A stretch of 64,000 nucleotides of DNA from Rhizobium sp. G21 (GTDB lineage Bacteria > Pseudomonadota > Alphaproteobacteria > Rhizobiales > Rhizobiaceae): NCBI RefSeq assembly GCF_014158035.1, contig NZ_JACFXW010000001.1, positions 868,001-932,000 of the forward strand, written 5' to 3'. Shown here piece after piece: positions 8,570-17,119 of this stretch. Both the position numbers and the translations under genes were made by a program. Each line of letters begins with the position of its first letter. Within the stretch, counting starts at the first letter, position 1. The notes under the pieces are model-generated. The model saw only the letters and a list, made by a program, of their open reading frames with translations, was not told the origin of the DNA and ran no database searches.

Positions 8570-11500
8570 TCAGACCAGTTCGATGTCGATCACGCCGGGG
8601 TGGCGCGCATGGCGGCGGCGATCTCCGGCGAGATGCGGAAACGCTCCGGCAGTTCCACCTCGATCTCGCGCTTGCCCTCGTCCTTGATGACGATGAACGA
8701 TACGACGCCTTCGCCGCGCTTGTTGAGATGGGTCGCCACCGAGCGCAGGGGCGCGGCGTCACGCACGAAAATGCGCATCGCCTTCTGCATCTGCACCGAC
8801 TTTTCCTCCAGCGACTGAACCGACTGGATGCGCAGGCTCACGCCTTCCGGCCGCTCCTCGGCTTCGACGCCGATCACATAGGATTTGCCGGTTTCGAGAA
8901 GGTCGCGATATTGCGCCAAGGTCTCGGAGAACATCACCGCCTCGAACTGGCCTGAGGAGTCCGAGAAGGCGACGATGCCCATCTTGTTGCCGGTGCGCGT
9001 CTTGCGTTCCTGCTTGGAGATGACCGTCCCCGCGAGCCGCCCCGGCGCCTTGCCCTGCTTCACCGCATTGGTGAAATTGGCGAAGGTCTGCACCCGGAGT
9101 TTCGTCAGCACCGCCTGATAGGCGTCGAGCGGATGAGCGGTGAGATAGAAGCCGAGAACCTGGAATTCCTTGAGCAGCTTTTCAGATGCCAGCCAAGGGG
9201 CGGTCGGTTGAAGGCCGATTTTCTCGGGACCAGACGCGCCCGAGCCGAACATGTCCGACTGTCCGCTGGTCTTGTTCTGCACGGCGCGCTGGGCATAAGC
9301 CATGAGACGGTCGATGCCGGCCGCCAGCGTGGCGCGGTCGACGTTGAAACAATCGAAGGCCCCGGCCGAGATCAGGCTTTCCCAGACGCGGCGGTTGACG
9401 AGCTTGGGATCGGTGCGCAGGCAGAAATCCTCGAGGCTTTCGAAGGGCGTGTCGCCGCGGGCCTCGACGATGTGGTCGACCACCGCCTCGCCGACGCCCT
9501 TGATGGCGGCGAGCGAATAGAAGATGCAGTTGTCGCCGGTCTCGAAGCGGCGGAACGAGGTCTGGACCGAAGGCGGCACGATCTTGATGTCGAGCCGCAT
9601 GGCGTCCTGGCGGAAGTCGTTGACCTTTTCGGTGTTGGCCATGTCGAGGGTCATCGACGCGGCCAGGAACTCCACTGGATAATGCGCCTTGAGATAAGCG
9701 GTCTGATAGGAGACCACGGCATAGGCCGCGGCGTGGGATTTGTTGAAGCCGTAATTGGCGAATTTGGCGAGCAGGTCGAAGATCAGGTTGGCTTGCGGCT
9801 TTGAGACCTTGTTGGCGATGGCGCCTTCGACAAAGCGCTCGCGCTGCTTGTCCATCTCCTCCTTGATCTTCTTACCCATGGCGCGGCGCAGAAGGTCTGC
9901 TTCGCCGAGCGAATAGCCCGACAGGACCTGGGCGATCTGCATGACCTGTTCCTGGTAGACGATGACGCCCTGGGTTTCCTTGAGCAGGTAGTCGATGGTC
10001 GGATGGACCGACTCGATCTCCTCCTCGCCATGTTTGCGGGCGTTGTAGACCGGGATGTTCTCCATCGGGCCCGGGCGGTAGAGCGCCACGAGCGCGATGA
10101 TGTCCTCGATGCAGTCGGGCCGCATGCCGATCAGCGCCTTGCGCATGCCCGCGCTTTCCACCTGGAACACACCGACCGTCTCGCCGCGCGAGAGCATTTC
10201 GTAAGTCAGCTTGTCGTCGAGCGGCAGGGCGGAGAGATCGACCGAGATATTACGCTTGGCGATGAAATCGACGGCGACTTTGAGCACCGTGAGCGTCTTG
10301 AGGCCGAGGAAGTCGAACTTCACCAGCCCCGCCTGCTCCACCCATTTCATATTGAACTGGGTGACCGGCATGTCGGAGCGCGGGTCTCGATAGAGCGGCA
10401 CGAGTTGCGCGAGCGGCCGGTCGCCGATGACGATGCCGGCGGCGTGGGTGGAGGCGTGACGATAGAGGCCTTCGATCTTCTGGGCGATGTTGAGCAGGCG
10501 GGCGACGACCGGCTCCTTCTCCGCCTCCTCCTTCAGGCGCGGCTCCTCCTCGATGGCCTTGTAGAGCGGCGTCGGATTGGCCGGATTGTTGGGCACCAGC
10601 TTGCAGATGCGATCGACCTGGCCATAGGGCATCTCGAGCACGCGACCGACGTCGCGCAGCGCGCGCGCGCGCCTGCAGCGATCCGAAGGTGATGATCTGC
10701 GCCACCTGCTCGCGGCCGTATTTCTGCTGCACATAGCGGATCACCTCTTCGCGGCGATCCTGGCAGAAGTCGATATCGAAGTCGGGCATCGAGACGCGTT
10801 CGGGATTGAGGAAGCGTTCGAACAGCAGCGAAAAGCGCAAGGGTCGATGTCGGTGATGGTCAGAGCGTAGGCCACCAGCGAGCCTGCGCCGGAACCGCGG
10901 CCCGGGCCGACCGGAATGTCGTGCTGCTTGGCCCATTTGATGAAGTCCGCCACGATGAGAAAGTAGCCGGGGAACTTCATCTTGGTGATGATCGACAGTT
11001 CGAAATCGAGCCGCTCGTTGTAATCCTTCTCGGTATAGCCGTTGGCGAGGCCGATCGTGTCGAGCCGCATCCGCAGGCCTTCCCAAGCCTGGCGCGAAAG
11101 TTCGTCGGACTCGGCCTTTTCGGCGGCGGCGTGATCGTCGGAGGCGCCGGTGAAGCGCGGCAGGATCGGCGCGACGCCCTTGAGCATGAAGGCGCAGCGG
11201 CGGGCGATTTCGACCGTGTTCTCGATCGCTTCCGGCAGATCGGCGAAGAGTTTCGCCATTTCCGCCCGGCTCTTGAAGTAGTGGTCGCGAGTCAGCCGGA
11301 AACGGCTGTCGTCGGACACCAACGCGCCATGCGCCACAGCCATCAGCGCGTCATGCGCCTCGAAATCGTCGGCGGCCGGAAAGAAGGGCTCATTGGTGGC
11401 GACGATCGGCAGTTCCAGCCCATAAGCCAGCTCCAGCATGCGGTTTTCATGGCGGCGGTCATAACCGGCATGGCGCTGGATTTCGACATAGAGCCGGTCC

Positions 11501-12057
11501 GGGAAATAATCGGCCAGAGATCTGACTCGCGACGAAGCGAGTGCGGCGTGGCCTTCGCGCAGGGCCATGTCGACAGGCCCCGCCACGCCGCCGGTCAGGG
11601 CGATCACGCCCTCTGTGCCGTGATCCAGCCAGGACCGCTTGATGTGGATCGTGCCCGGCCCATCGCCCTCCATATAGGCGCGGCTGACGAGATTGGAGAC
11701 CACGTTATAGCCGTCCGTGGTCGCCGCCAGCAGCACGATCGCCGGCAGTTTGCGCAATTGGGGCTGGCGACCGCGCTCGTCGGCGACCTCGTCCTCGAAA
11801 TCGATCGACAGCTGGCAACCGATGATCGGCTGCAGCCCGTCGCCCGATGCGAGCTTGGAGAATTCCAGCGCCGCGAACAGATTGTTGGTGTCGGTCAGCG
11901 CCAAAGCCGGCTGCTGGTCGGCCACTGCCTTGGCGATGATCTTCTTGACCGGCAAGGCCCCTTCCAGCAGCGAATAGGCGGAGTGCGCCCGAAGATGCAC
12001 GAATTGCGGCGTCTCAGCCAAACCTTCGAGGGGAGAAATTGCGTCCGCGTCGGCCAT
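8570..12057 (-). CDS. dnaE: DNA polymerase III alpha subunit (three frameshifts)
   Basis: The replicative polymerase, about 1160 residues. In order: PHP domain ([20 protein letters not shown]), polymerase core with catalytic PDFDIDF, the helix-hairpin-helix region ([13 protein letters not shown]), and an OB-fold ([18 protein letters not shown]) near the C-terminus. Three indels split it. One base is missing at GGG 10841-10843 and one is extra in the CG repeat 10660-10672; these two compensate. A third base is missing at GGGG 8597-8600, and correcting it extends the C-terminus to GVIDIELV with its stop at 8570. All other sequence is well conserved, so assembly error is more likely than loss of this essential gene. 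Confidence 0.95.
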
Positions 12058-12141
12058 GTCGCTTCACCTGGATTCTTTGACCCGTTGTAACGGGTCGAGC
12101 CGGCGCCCGTCCAGCCCGGGGCGAAGCGGAGTCGCGTGAAC

Positions 12142-12227
12142 TCACAATGCGCTCATCACCACGGCGAAGCTCGCCACGAACATGATGACTGAGGTGAATG
12201 CTGCCATGTCACGAAAAAATCGGTCAT
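12142..12227 (-). CDS. Candidate SOS-induced small hydrophobic peptide (one-base frameshift)
   Basis: An exact AGGAGG ribosome binding site (12233-12238) precedes an ATG at 12227 by five bases. As sequenced, the frame leaves the hydrophobic track after the A6/T6 run at 12214-12219. Adding one T gives a 28-residue protein, MTDFFRDMAAFTSVIMFVAS..., of which residues 8-28 are a single hydrophobic segment ending at the TGA 12142-12144. The 21-residue part from ATG 12207 is open without correction. The promoter upstream is overlapped by LexA half-sites. Small LexA-controlled membrane peptides such as TisB are known in enterobacteria; similarity here is in type, not sequence. I do not recognise the family. 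Confidence 0.55.
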
Positions 12228-12238
12228 TTACGCCTCCT

Positions 12239-12274
12239 GTTCGGTTATGTTCTTTTTATGTTCTATTATTGTTC
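12239..12274. promoter_or_regulatory. Array of four LexA half-sites (two exact, overlapping SOS boxes)
   Basis: GTTC occurs at 12239, 12249, 12260 and 12271, spaced 10, 11 and 11 bases, so all four lie on one face of the helix. 12249-12263 and 12260-12274 are each exact GTTC-N7-GTTC operators sharing the middle half-site. The array lies between the divergent small minus-strand ORF and the plus-strand secreted protein at 12381, so it may control both. Cooperative binding of two LexA dimers is inferred. Confidence 0.85.
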
Positions 12275-12283
12275 TGTTGTCAA
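12255..12283 (-). promoter_or_regulatory. Minus-strand promoter embedded in the LexA array
   Basis: Reading the minus strand, TTGACA (12283-12278) is a perfect -35 element. A 17-base spacer separates it from CATAAA (12260-12255) as -10. The exact LexA box 12260-12274 fills the spacer, the usual position for a repressor operator. Transcription would begin about 20 bases upstream of the ATG at 12227. Confidence 0.65.
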
Positions 12284-12380
12284 CGATCTCCACAGGGGCA
12301 AGGTAAATGAATTCTTTCCGAGAATAATCCGGCCGCGTCGACCGTTGTTCAACCAGATCACCTTGTTCGGGAAAATCGTC

Positions 12381-12976
12381 ATGCGCCTGTCCGCCCTCGT
12401 CGTTTTCGGCCTCCTGCTCTCCCCGCCCGCGCTGGCCGAACCCATCGACACGGCGTCGATCGTTTCGGCCGTGACGGGCGACTTCAACAAGGACGGCGAA
12501 AACGATCTGGCTCTCCTCGCGCGCGGCGAGGACGAAATGGATTTCCATCTTCTGCTCGGCGTGGCGGGGCGCGGTTATCTGGCTCCGACGGAGTTGATCA
12601 GGGGAAGGTTTGGGGCCAGGCCGCGCCCGACGGCTTCGTCGGGCAGGAGCCCTTCCTCGAAGCATTGCCGAACGGGTCCCTCGCGGTGCACACGCGCAAC
12701 GACGCCATCGGGCGCAACCGTTGGAGCCAGACGCTCACGCTCGCCTATCGCAACAAGGCGCTGCTCGTCGCAGGCTTTTCATACGAATGGCGTGACACGC
12801 TGGAACCCGACAATGCCGGCCGGTGCGACATCAACATCCTGACCGGCAAGGGTTTTCGCGAGACGTATCCCAATGAGGGCGATCCGGTGAAATCGCCGGT
12901 GGCCATTCAGGCTAGGCCAACGCCTTTCTCGACCTGGAGCGACGACGAGACCATCTCCGCCTGCAATCCCGAATAG
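12381..12976 (+). CDS. Secreted protein with an EF-hand/FG-GAP-like motif, unknown function (frameshifted)
   Basis: A clear signal peptide (MRLSALVVFGLLLSPPALA) is followed by TGDFNKDGENDLALL, a DxNxDGxxD calcium-binding-like loop as found in FG-GAP/VCBS repeats. Near GGGGAA (12601-12606) one base is missing. Restoring it joins PTELI to KVWGQAAPDGFVGQEPF and then LPNGSLAVHTRNDAIG, giving about 198 residues that end at 12976. No enzyme motif is visible. The LexA array lies 107 bases upstream, suggesting SOS control, and another LexA box follows the stop codon. I do not recognise the family. Confidence 0.7.
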
Positions 12977-12977
12977 T

Positions 12978-12992
12978 GTTCTCTTTTTGTTC
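12978..12992 (+). promoter_or_regulatory. LexA (SOS) box upstream of the DUF5680 gene
   Basis: GTTC-TCTTTTT-GTTC is an exact alphaproteobacterial LexA operator. It begins two bases after the stop of the upstream gene and lies 57 bases before the ATG at 13049. A possible promoter follows directly: TTGTTA (12993-12998), 17 bases, TAATGT (13016-13021). Confidence 0.8.
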
Positions 12993-13048
12993 TTGTTAAA
13001 TCCGCTTTTCGCAGCTAATGTGGTCGAGGGTGACGACGGGAGGCGGAC

Positions 13049-13510
13049 ATGGGCGAGTTGGAAAAAGTGATCATCGAGGCCAAACGCGCGGCCTATATCG
13101 GCGGGGCGACTGCGTCGCCCGCTCCCTCACGCATGGGAGCCCAGGACATCTCCTGGCGTCGCGGCGACTGGTTCTATCTCGACAGCTATTTCGGCGGCAC
13201 GGATTTTTCGGGCCAGGAAGTGGTGTGGCGCCGCGGCGAGCCGGTATGGGCCATGTCCTATTTCGGCTACATCATCCATGACGACCGCATCGACGCGCCG
13301 CGCGCCGGAGTGGTGATCAAGCATGCGCTCGGGCGGCTCTATGCCGAAGAGGGACGTTTCTTGGGCGGCTTCACCTGCGCCCATGACCATGGCGTCTATA
13401 TCGACGAGAACGAAGGCGACTTCACCCGCTTCACCGGCCGCGAGCGCATCGAGGTCGGCGGCGTCGAGGCCTACAACCTCGTCTATCACGGCGGGCTCAT
13501 TCGCCCGTGA
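13049..13510 (+). CDS. DUF5680 family protein
   Basis: This 153-residue soluble protein has no signal peptide. It matches the DUF5680 pattern: an N-terminal EAKRAAYIGG, then a core with RRGDWFYLDSYFGGTDFSGQEVVW and VWAMSYFG, and a C-terminal GDFTRFTGRERIEV. In Firmicutes this domain is often fused behind an HTH; here it stands alone. GGGAGGC lies nine bases before the ATG. The LexA box at 12978-12992 suggests that it is damage-inducible. Its function is unknown. Confidence 0.75.
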   Translation: MGELEKVIIEAKRAAYIGGATASPAPSRMGAQDISWRRGDWFYLDSYFGGTDFSGQEVVWRRGEPVWAMSYFGYIIHDDRIDAPRAGVVIKHALGRLYAEEGRFLGGFTCAHDHGVYIDENEGDFTRFTGRERIEVGGVEAYNLVYHGGLIRP

Positions 13511-13519
13511 GACGACGGC

Positions 13520-14167
13520 TCAGAATCGGTAAGTCAGGCCGATCTGGACGACGGGATAGACCTGATACGGGTTCAGGCGCTCCTGCTGCTTGCGGATCTC
13601 TCTCTGGATCTGCTTGTCGGTGAAACCGTATCGGTCGGCGTGCGAGACGACGTCGAGATCCGGCTGGCCGCCATAGAGCGCGCCGAGATCGAGGGAGACG
13701 CTGAGGCGATCCTTGATCTTGAGATTGTAGCCGAGGCCGAGATAGGGCTGGACCGGGTTCTGCGTGATCTTGTAGGTGGTCAGCGGATCGCGGATGATGA
13801 CGGTGATCGCGTCCTTGCCTTTGCCGTAGCGGCGTTCGAGATTCGACAGGCTGCCCTTCACGTAAGAGCCTGACAGCCTGACGCCGCCGGAAAGGCGCAA
13901 GCCTTGCTCATAAGGGTAGTAATCCGCCGTCGCGCCGAGGCTGAACAGCCGCGCCCTGTTGTCCGTATCCGATCGATGGGCCGCGTAGGAAAAGTCGAAG
14001 CTGGCGCCCGAGACATCGAATCGCGCCGCCCAGGCGTCGTCCAGACGCTTCTCGGCCCCGATGCCGATCCCCAATGTGCCCGCCTGCGGCGTCAATGTGA
14101 AATCGTCGGCGTTTGCGACGCTGGTCATCGCCGCAGCGATCAGGCCTGAAAAGAATGCGATGCGCAC
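13520..14167 (-). CDS. Outer-membrane beta-barrel protein
   Basis: A 215-residue protein with a signal peptide (MRIAFFSGLIAAAMTSVANA) and alternating amphipathic strands rich in Gly and aromatic residues. It ends in GLTYRF, the C-terminal Phe expected for BamA-dependent insertion. The overall pattern is OmpW-like: strands separated by a long periplasmic or extracellular loop with SNLERRYGKGKDAITV. It is probably a small 8-stranded barrel. It converges on the DUF5680 gene. Specific function is unknown. Confidence 0.7.
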   Translation of the reverse strand: MRIAFFSGLIAAAMTSVANADDFTLTPQAGTLGIGIGAEKRLDDAWAARFDVSGASFDFSYAAHRSDTDNRARLFSLGATADYYPYEQGLRLSGGVRLSGSYVKGSLSNLERRYGKGKDAITVIIRDPLTTYKITQNPVQPYLGLGYNLKIKDRLSVSLDLGALYGGQPDLDVVSHADRYGFTDKQIQREIRKQQERLNPYQVYPVVQIGLTYRF

Positions 14168-14413
14168 AATGCCCCCTGAAAGCCCGCCCCCGCGCGCCGT
14201 GTCGTGTCTACCGCATCGAGTCTACGCGCAACTGGTTTCACCCTTGCTAACGCAGGCGAGCCGGAATTTATTTCGCCTGATGTCGCGATTGAATTTGAAC
14301 CGGCCCATCCCCTCACTTATGTTCCGGGCGACGGCGTTGGATCGGTGGTCGCCTTGACCCTGGCGCAATCGACAGATCCAATGGTGGATATCGGCGAGTC
14401 TCAGACGGGCATC

Positions 14414-15001
14414 ATGGCAAAGCGCGCATACAATATTCCCAATATGTTGACCTATGCACGGATCGTGGCGGTGCCGCTGATCGTCGTGTGCTTCTTCGTG
14501 AACGGCGAACTGCAGAGTTCGGATTTCGCGCGGTGGACGGCTTTTTGGCTGTTCGCCGTGGCTTCCATCACCGATTTCCTCGACGGCTATCTCGCCCGGA
14601 TCTGGAAACAGACCTCCAATATCGGCCGCATGCTGGACCCGATCGCCGACAAGCTGCTGGTCTCCTCGGTGCTGCTGCTGCTCGCCGCCGACCAGACCAT
14701 CGCCGGCTGGACGCTCTGGGCCGCGATCATCATTCTCTGCCGCGAAATTCTCGTCTCGGGCCTGCGCGAATATCTGGCGGCGCTGAAAGTGTCGGTGCCG
14801 GTGACCCGCATCGCCAAATGGAAGACCACGGCGCAGATGGTGGCGCTCGGCTTCCTGCTCGTCGGGCATGCCGGCGACAACATCTTCGTCTACACGACGG
14901 AGACCGGGATCGCGCTCCTGTGGGTGTCGGCATTGCTGACCATCTACACCGGCTACGACTATTTCCGCGCCGGCCTCAAACATGTGGTGGACGAGGAATG
15001 A
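14414..15001 (+). CDS. pgsA: CDP-diacylglycerol-glycerol-3-phosphate 3-phosphatidyltransferase
   Basis: This 195-residue integral membrane enzyme makes phosphatidylglycerol phosphate from CDP-diacylglycerol and glycerol 3-phosphate, the first committed step to phosphatidylglycerol and cardiolipin. The CDP-alcohol phosphotransferase signature D-G-x2-A-R-x8-G-x3-D-x3-D is complete (DGYLAR ... GRMLDPIAD). The start at 14414 (MAKRAYNIPNMLTYARI) gives normal family length; the upstream in-frame extension is not conserved in character. The stop overlaps the moaD start (ATGA). Confidence 0.93.
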   Translation: MAKRAYNIPNMLTYARIVAVPLIVVCFFVNGELQSSDFARWTAFWLFAVASITDFLDGYLARIWKQTSNIGRMLDPIADKLLVSSVLLLLAADQTIAGWTLWAAIIILCREILVSGLREYLAALKVSVPVTRIAKWKTTAQMVALGFLLVGHAGDNIFVYTTETGIALLWVSALLTIYTGYDYFRAGLKHVVDEE

Positions 15002-15255
15002 AGGTCGATCTCGTCTATTTCGCCTGGGTCAGGGAGCGGATCGGCAAGCCGGGCGAAACGCTCGATCTGCCCGAGGGCGTGACCACCGTCGGTGAACTGC
15101 TCAATCATCTCAAGGGCCTGGGCGAAGAGTATGACGCGGCGCTCGAACATGACCGGGTTATCCGTGTGGCTATCGACCAGGAGCATGCCGAGCATGGCGA
15201 GAGCATCCTCGGCGCGAGCGAGATCGGCATCTTCCCACCGATGACGGGCGGCTGA
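14998..15255 (+). CDS. moaD: Molybdopterin synthase sulfur carrier subunit MoaD
   Basis: An 85-residue ubiquitin-like protein (MKVDLVYFAWVRERIG) ending in the diagnostic Gly-Gly that is thiocarboxylated before sulfur transfer to precursor Z. It overlaps pgsA by four bases and is followed after one base by moaE, so the three genes are translationally coupled. Confidence 0.92.
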   Translation: MKVDLVYFAWVRERIGKPGETLDLPEGVTTVGELLNHLKGLGEEYDAALEHDRVIRVAIDQEHAEHGESILGASEIGIFPPMTGG

Positions 15256-15256
15256 C

Positions 15257-15729
15257 ATGGCGCCCTGCCCCATTCATGTCCGGGTGCAGGCCGAGGATTT
15301 CGACGCCGCGACCGAGACGGCGCGGATTGCCGGAGGCCGCGCCGACATCGGCGCGCTCGTAAGCTTCACCGGCCTCTGCCGCGACGAAGGCGGGCGGCTC
15401 GAGGCGCTGGAGCTCGAACATTATCCGGGAATGGCCGAGGCGCAGATCGCCAAGGCTTGCCAGGAGGCCGCCGAACGCTGGCCGTTGCAGGGACTTTCGG
15501 CCATCCACCGCCATGGCCGCATTGCGCCTGGCGAGCAGATCGTGCTGGTGATCGCCGCTTCGCCCCATCGCCAAGCAGCCTTCGACGCGGCAAATTTCGT
15601 GATGGACTATCTCAAAACCGCGGCGCCTTTCTGAAAAAAAAAAAAGAACATGGGCGTGATGGACAGTCGGGCGAATGGGTGAGCGCCAAGGACGCCGACG
15701 ACGCGGCCTTCGCCCGCTGGCGGCGCTGA
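15257..15729 (+). CDS. moaE: Molybdopterin synthase catalytic subunit MoaE (frameshifted)
   Basis: MoaE forms the heterotetramer with MoaD that converts cyclic pyranopterin monophosphate into molybdopterin. The core is typical: GALVSFTGLCRDE, the LELEHYPGMA block, IHRHGRIAPGEQIV and ASPHRQAAFDA. As sequenced it stops at 15634 (AAPF-stop), just before a run of twelve A. One missing base in TTCTG(G) before the run restores FWKKKKEHGRDGQSGEWVS and the C-terminus to 15729, supplying the catalytic Lys region. The truncated version would lack the active-site lysines. Confidence 0.88.
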
Positions 15730-15787
15730 CGCTCGGGAACAAATCTGCCCCATCCTCGATTTTCCAAGCAGAACGAGGAGAAAGATC

Positions 15788-16165
15788 ATGACCGAGAGAC
15801 ACGGCGGATGCCTGTGCGGGCAAGCGCGTTATAACGTCAAGGGTGAACCTCTGCGCGTGGGCATTTGCCATTGCCTGGACTGCCGAAAGGAGAGTGGCTC
15901 CGCATTCGCCTGCTTCGCCATCTATCCGGCCGACGCGATAAAGTATGAGGGCGAAATCAAGACCTATCAGGGCCGCAGCTTCTGCCCGGTCTGTGGCGGT
16001 CGTTTATTCACGTTGACGACGGAAGAAGCGGAGATCCGCTTCGGCAGCCTCGACGAAGCCCCGACCGATCTCGCGCCGAGCTACGAATTGTGGATCCGCC
16101 GCCGCGAACATTGGCTGCATCCCCTGCCCGGAACCGAACAGCATCATGGCGACCGGCCATCATGA
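15788..16165 (+). CDS. GFA/CENP-V family zinc-binding protein
   Basis: This 125-residue protein has the cysteine layout of the glutathione-dependent formaldehyde-activating (GFA) superfamily: Cys8 and Cys10 in GGCLCG, Cys27, Cys29 and Cys32 in CHCLDC, and Cys66 and Cys69 in CPVCG. These ligate two zinc ions. Most family members outside the founding enzyme have no proven activity, so a formaldehyde role is not implied. It overlaps the convergent permease gene by six bases. Confidence 0.85.
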   Translation: MTERHGGCLCGQARYNVKGEPLRVGICHCLDCRKESGSAFACFAIYPADAIKYEGEIKTYQGRSFCPVCGGRLFTLTTEEAEIRFGSLDEAPTDLAPSYELWIRRREHWLHPLPGTEQHHGDRPS

Positions 16166-17071
16166 CCGGCTGTCTCGTCGGAGCGTCACCGCCAGCAGCA
16201 CCAGCAGGACCATCATGGCGAGATCGCGCCATTCGAAGCTGATATAGGCGCCGAAAAAGGTCTCGGCGAATCCGAACAGAAAAGCGCCGGTCGCGCAGCG
16301 GCTCGGCGACGTCTGTTCGCCGATCGCGGCGATCATCACCACTTTCAAACCGAACATCAACCCGGATCCGAAATCCATCGAGCCGTAATAGGCGGAGGCG
16401 AAGAGCCCGGCGATCGACGCCGCCACCGCTGTCGCCAGACCCGCGACCACCACGACATTTCGCGCATTGATCCCCATGAGTTCGGCGGCGAAGGGATCAT
16501 CGGCGACCGCCCGCCAGGCGCGTCCTCCCGCGCTATTCGACAAATAGAGCGCGCCGGCAGCCAGCAGGACCGCGGTAAACGTGGGCTCGATCACCTGGAT
16601 CAACGTGACCGACACGGGAAATCCGCCGCCGTCCCACAGGATGCTGCGGTGGTTGAGAAATGGCGACAGCCAGAGATCGCGGCTGTCGGCGGCGATGCGG
16701 ACGAGCTCCATCAGCACGATCATCAGCGCCAGCGACACCGGAATCACGGAGGTCGGAGCGTGCGCCTGAAGCGGCCCGGTGATCTTCCAGCCGATGACTC
16801 CGCCGGCCAGGAGGCCGTAGATCAGCGCGACCGTCGCGCCGAAGCCGAGGGCGGCGGGATAAGTCAACCACAATGCCGTCCAGCCGAAGCCGGTGAAGAA
16901 GATGAAGATTTGGCCTGTGAAGGCGAACAGCGCGCCCATGGTGAAATCCGGCCGCCGCGTCAGCGCGAAGCTGATGGAGTAGCCGAAAGCAAGCAGCGCA
17001 TACAGCGCCGAGATCGGCGCGGCGTTGATGATTTGCTGCAGGCAGAAGGCCAGGTCGGACGCGGTGAGCAT
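16160..17071 (-). CDS. LivH-type branched-chain amino-acid ABC permease, orphan
   Basis: A 303-residue inner-membrane protein with eight or so hydrophobic segments, matching the BPD_transp_2/LivH family (LYALLAFGYSISFALTRRPDFTMGALFAFTG; GINARNVVVVAGLATAVAASIAGL). Normally LivH works with LivM, two ATPases and a periplasmic binding protein. None of these is next to it, so partners must be elsewhere or the gene is a relic. It is divergent from a CGNR regulator with only 48 bases between the starts, and a palindrome lies in that gap. TATAAT on the minus strand within the palindrome provides a good -10. Confidence 0.8.
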   Translation of the reverse strand: MLTASDLAFCLQQIINAAPISALYALLAFGYSISFALTRRPDFTMGALFAFTGQIFIFFTGFGWTALWLTYPAALGFGATVALIYGLLAGGVIGWKITGPLQAHAPTSVIPVSLALMIVLMELVRIAADSRDLWLSPFLNHRSILWDGGGFPVSVTLIQVIEPTFTAVLLAAGALYLSNSAGGRAWRAVADDPFAAELMGINARNVVVVAGLATAVAASIAGLFASAYYGSMDFGSGLMFGLKVVMIAAIGEQTSPSRCATGAFLFGFAETFFGAYISFEWRDLAMMVLLVLLAVTLRRDSRS

Positions 17072-17072
17072 G

Positions 17073-17088
17073 ACAAATTATAACTTGT
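17073..17088. promoter_or_regulatory. Palindromic operator between the permease and CGNR regulator
   Basis: ACAAATTATAACTTGT matches its own reverse complement at 14 of 16 positions. It lies two bases from the permease start codon and overlaps TATAAT of a minus-strand promoter. For the plus strand, TTGTAA (17085-17090), 16 bases, TATTAT (17107-17112) is a plausible promoter eight bases from the regulator ATG. Binding by the adjacent CGNR protein is inferred. Confidence 0.55.
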
Positions 17089-17119
17089 AAAAAAGGTTTT
17101 GCCAGTTATTATTCAGCCT

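Noticed and set aside
10660..10672. CG dinucleotide tract in dnaE as a contingency locus for phase variation
   Set aside because: The gene is essential and the nearby compensating indel argues for sequencing error. Phase variation of dnaE would be lethal.
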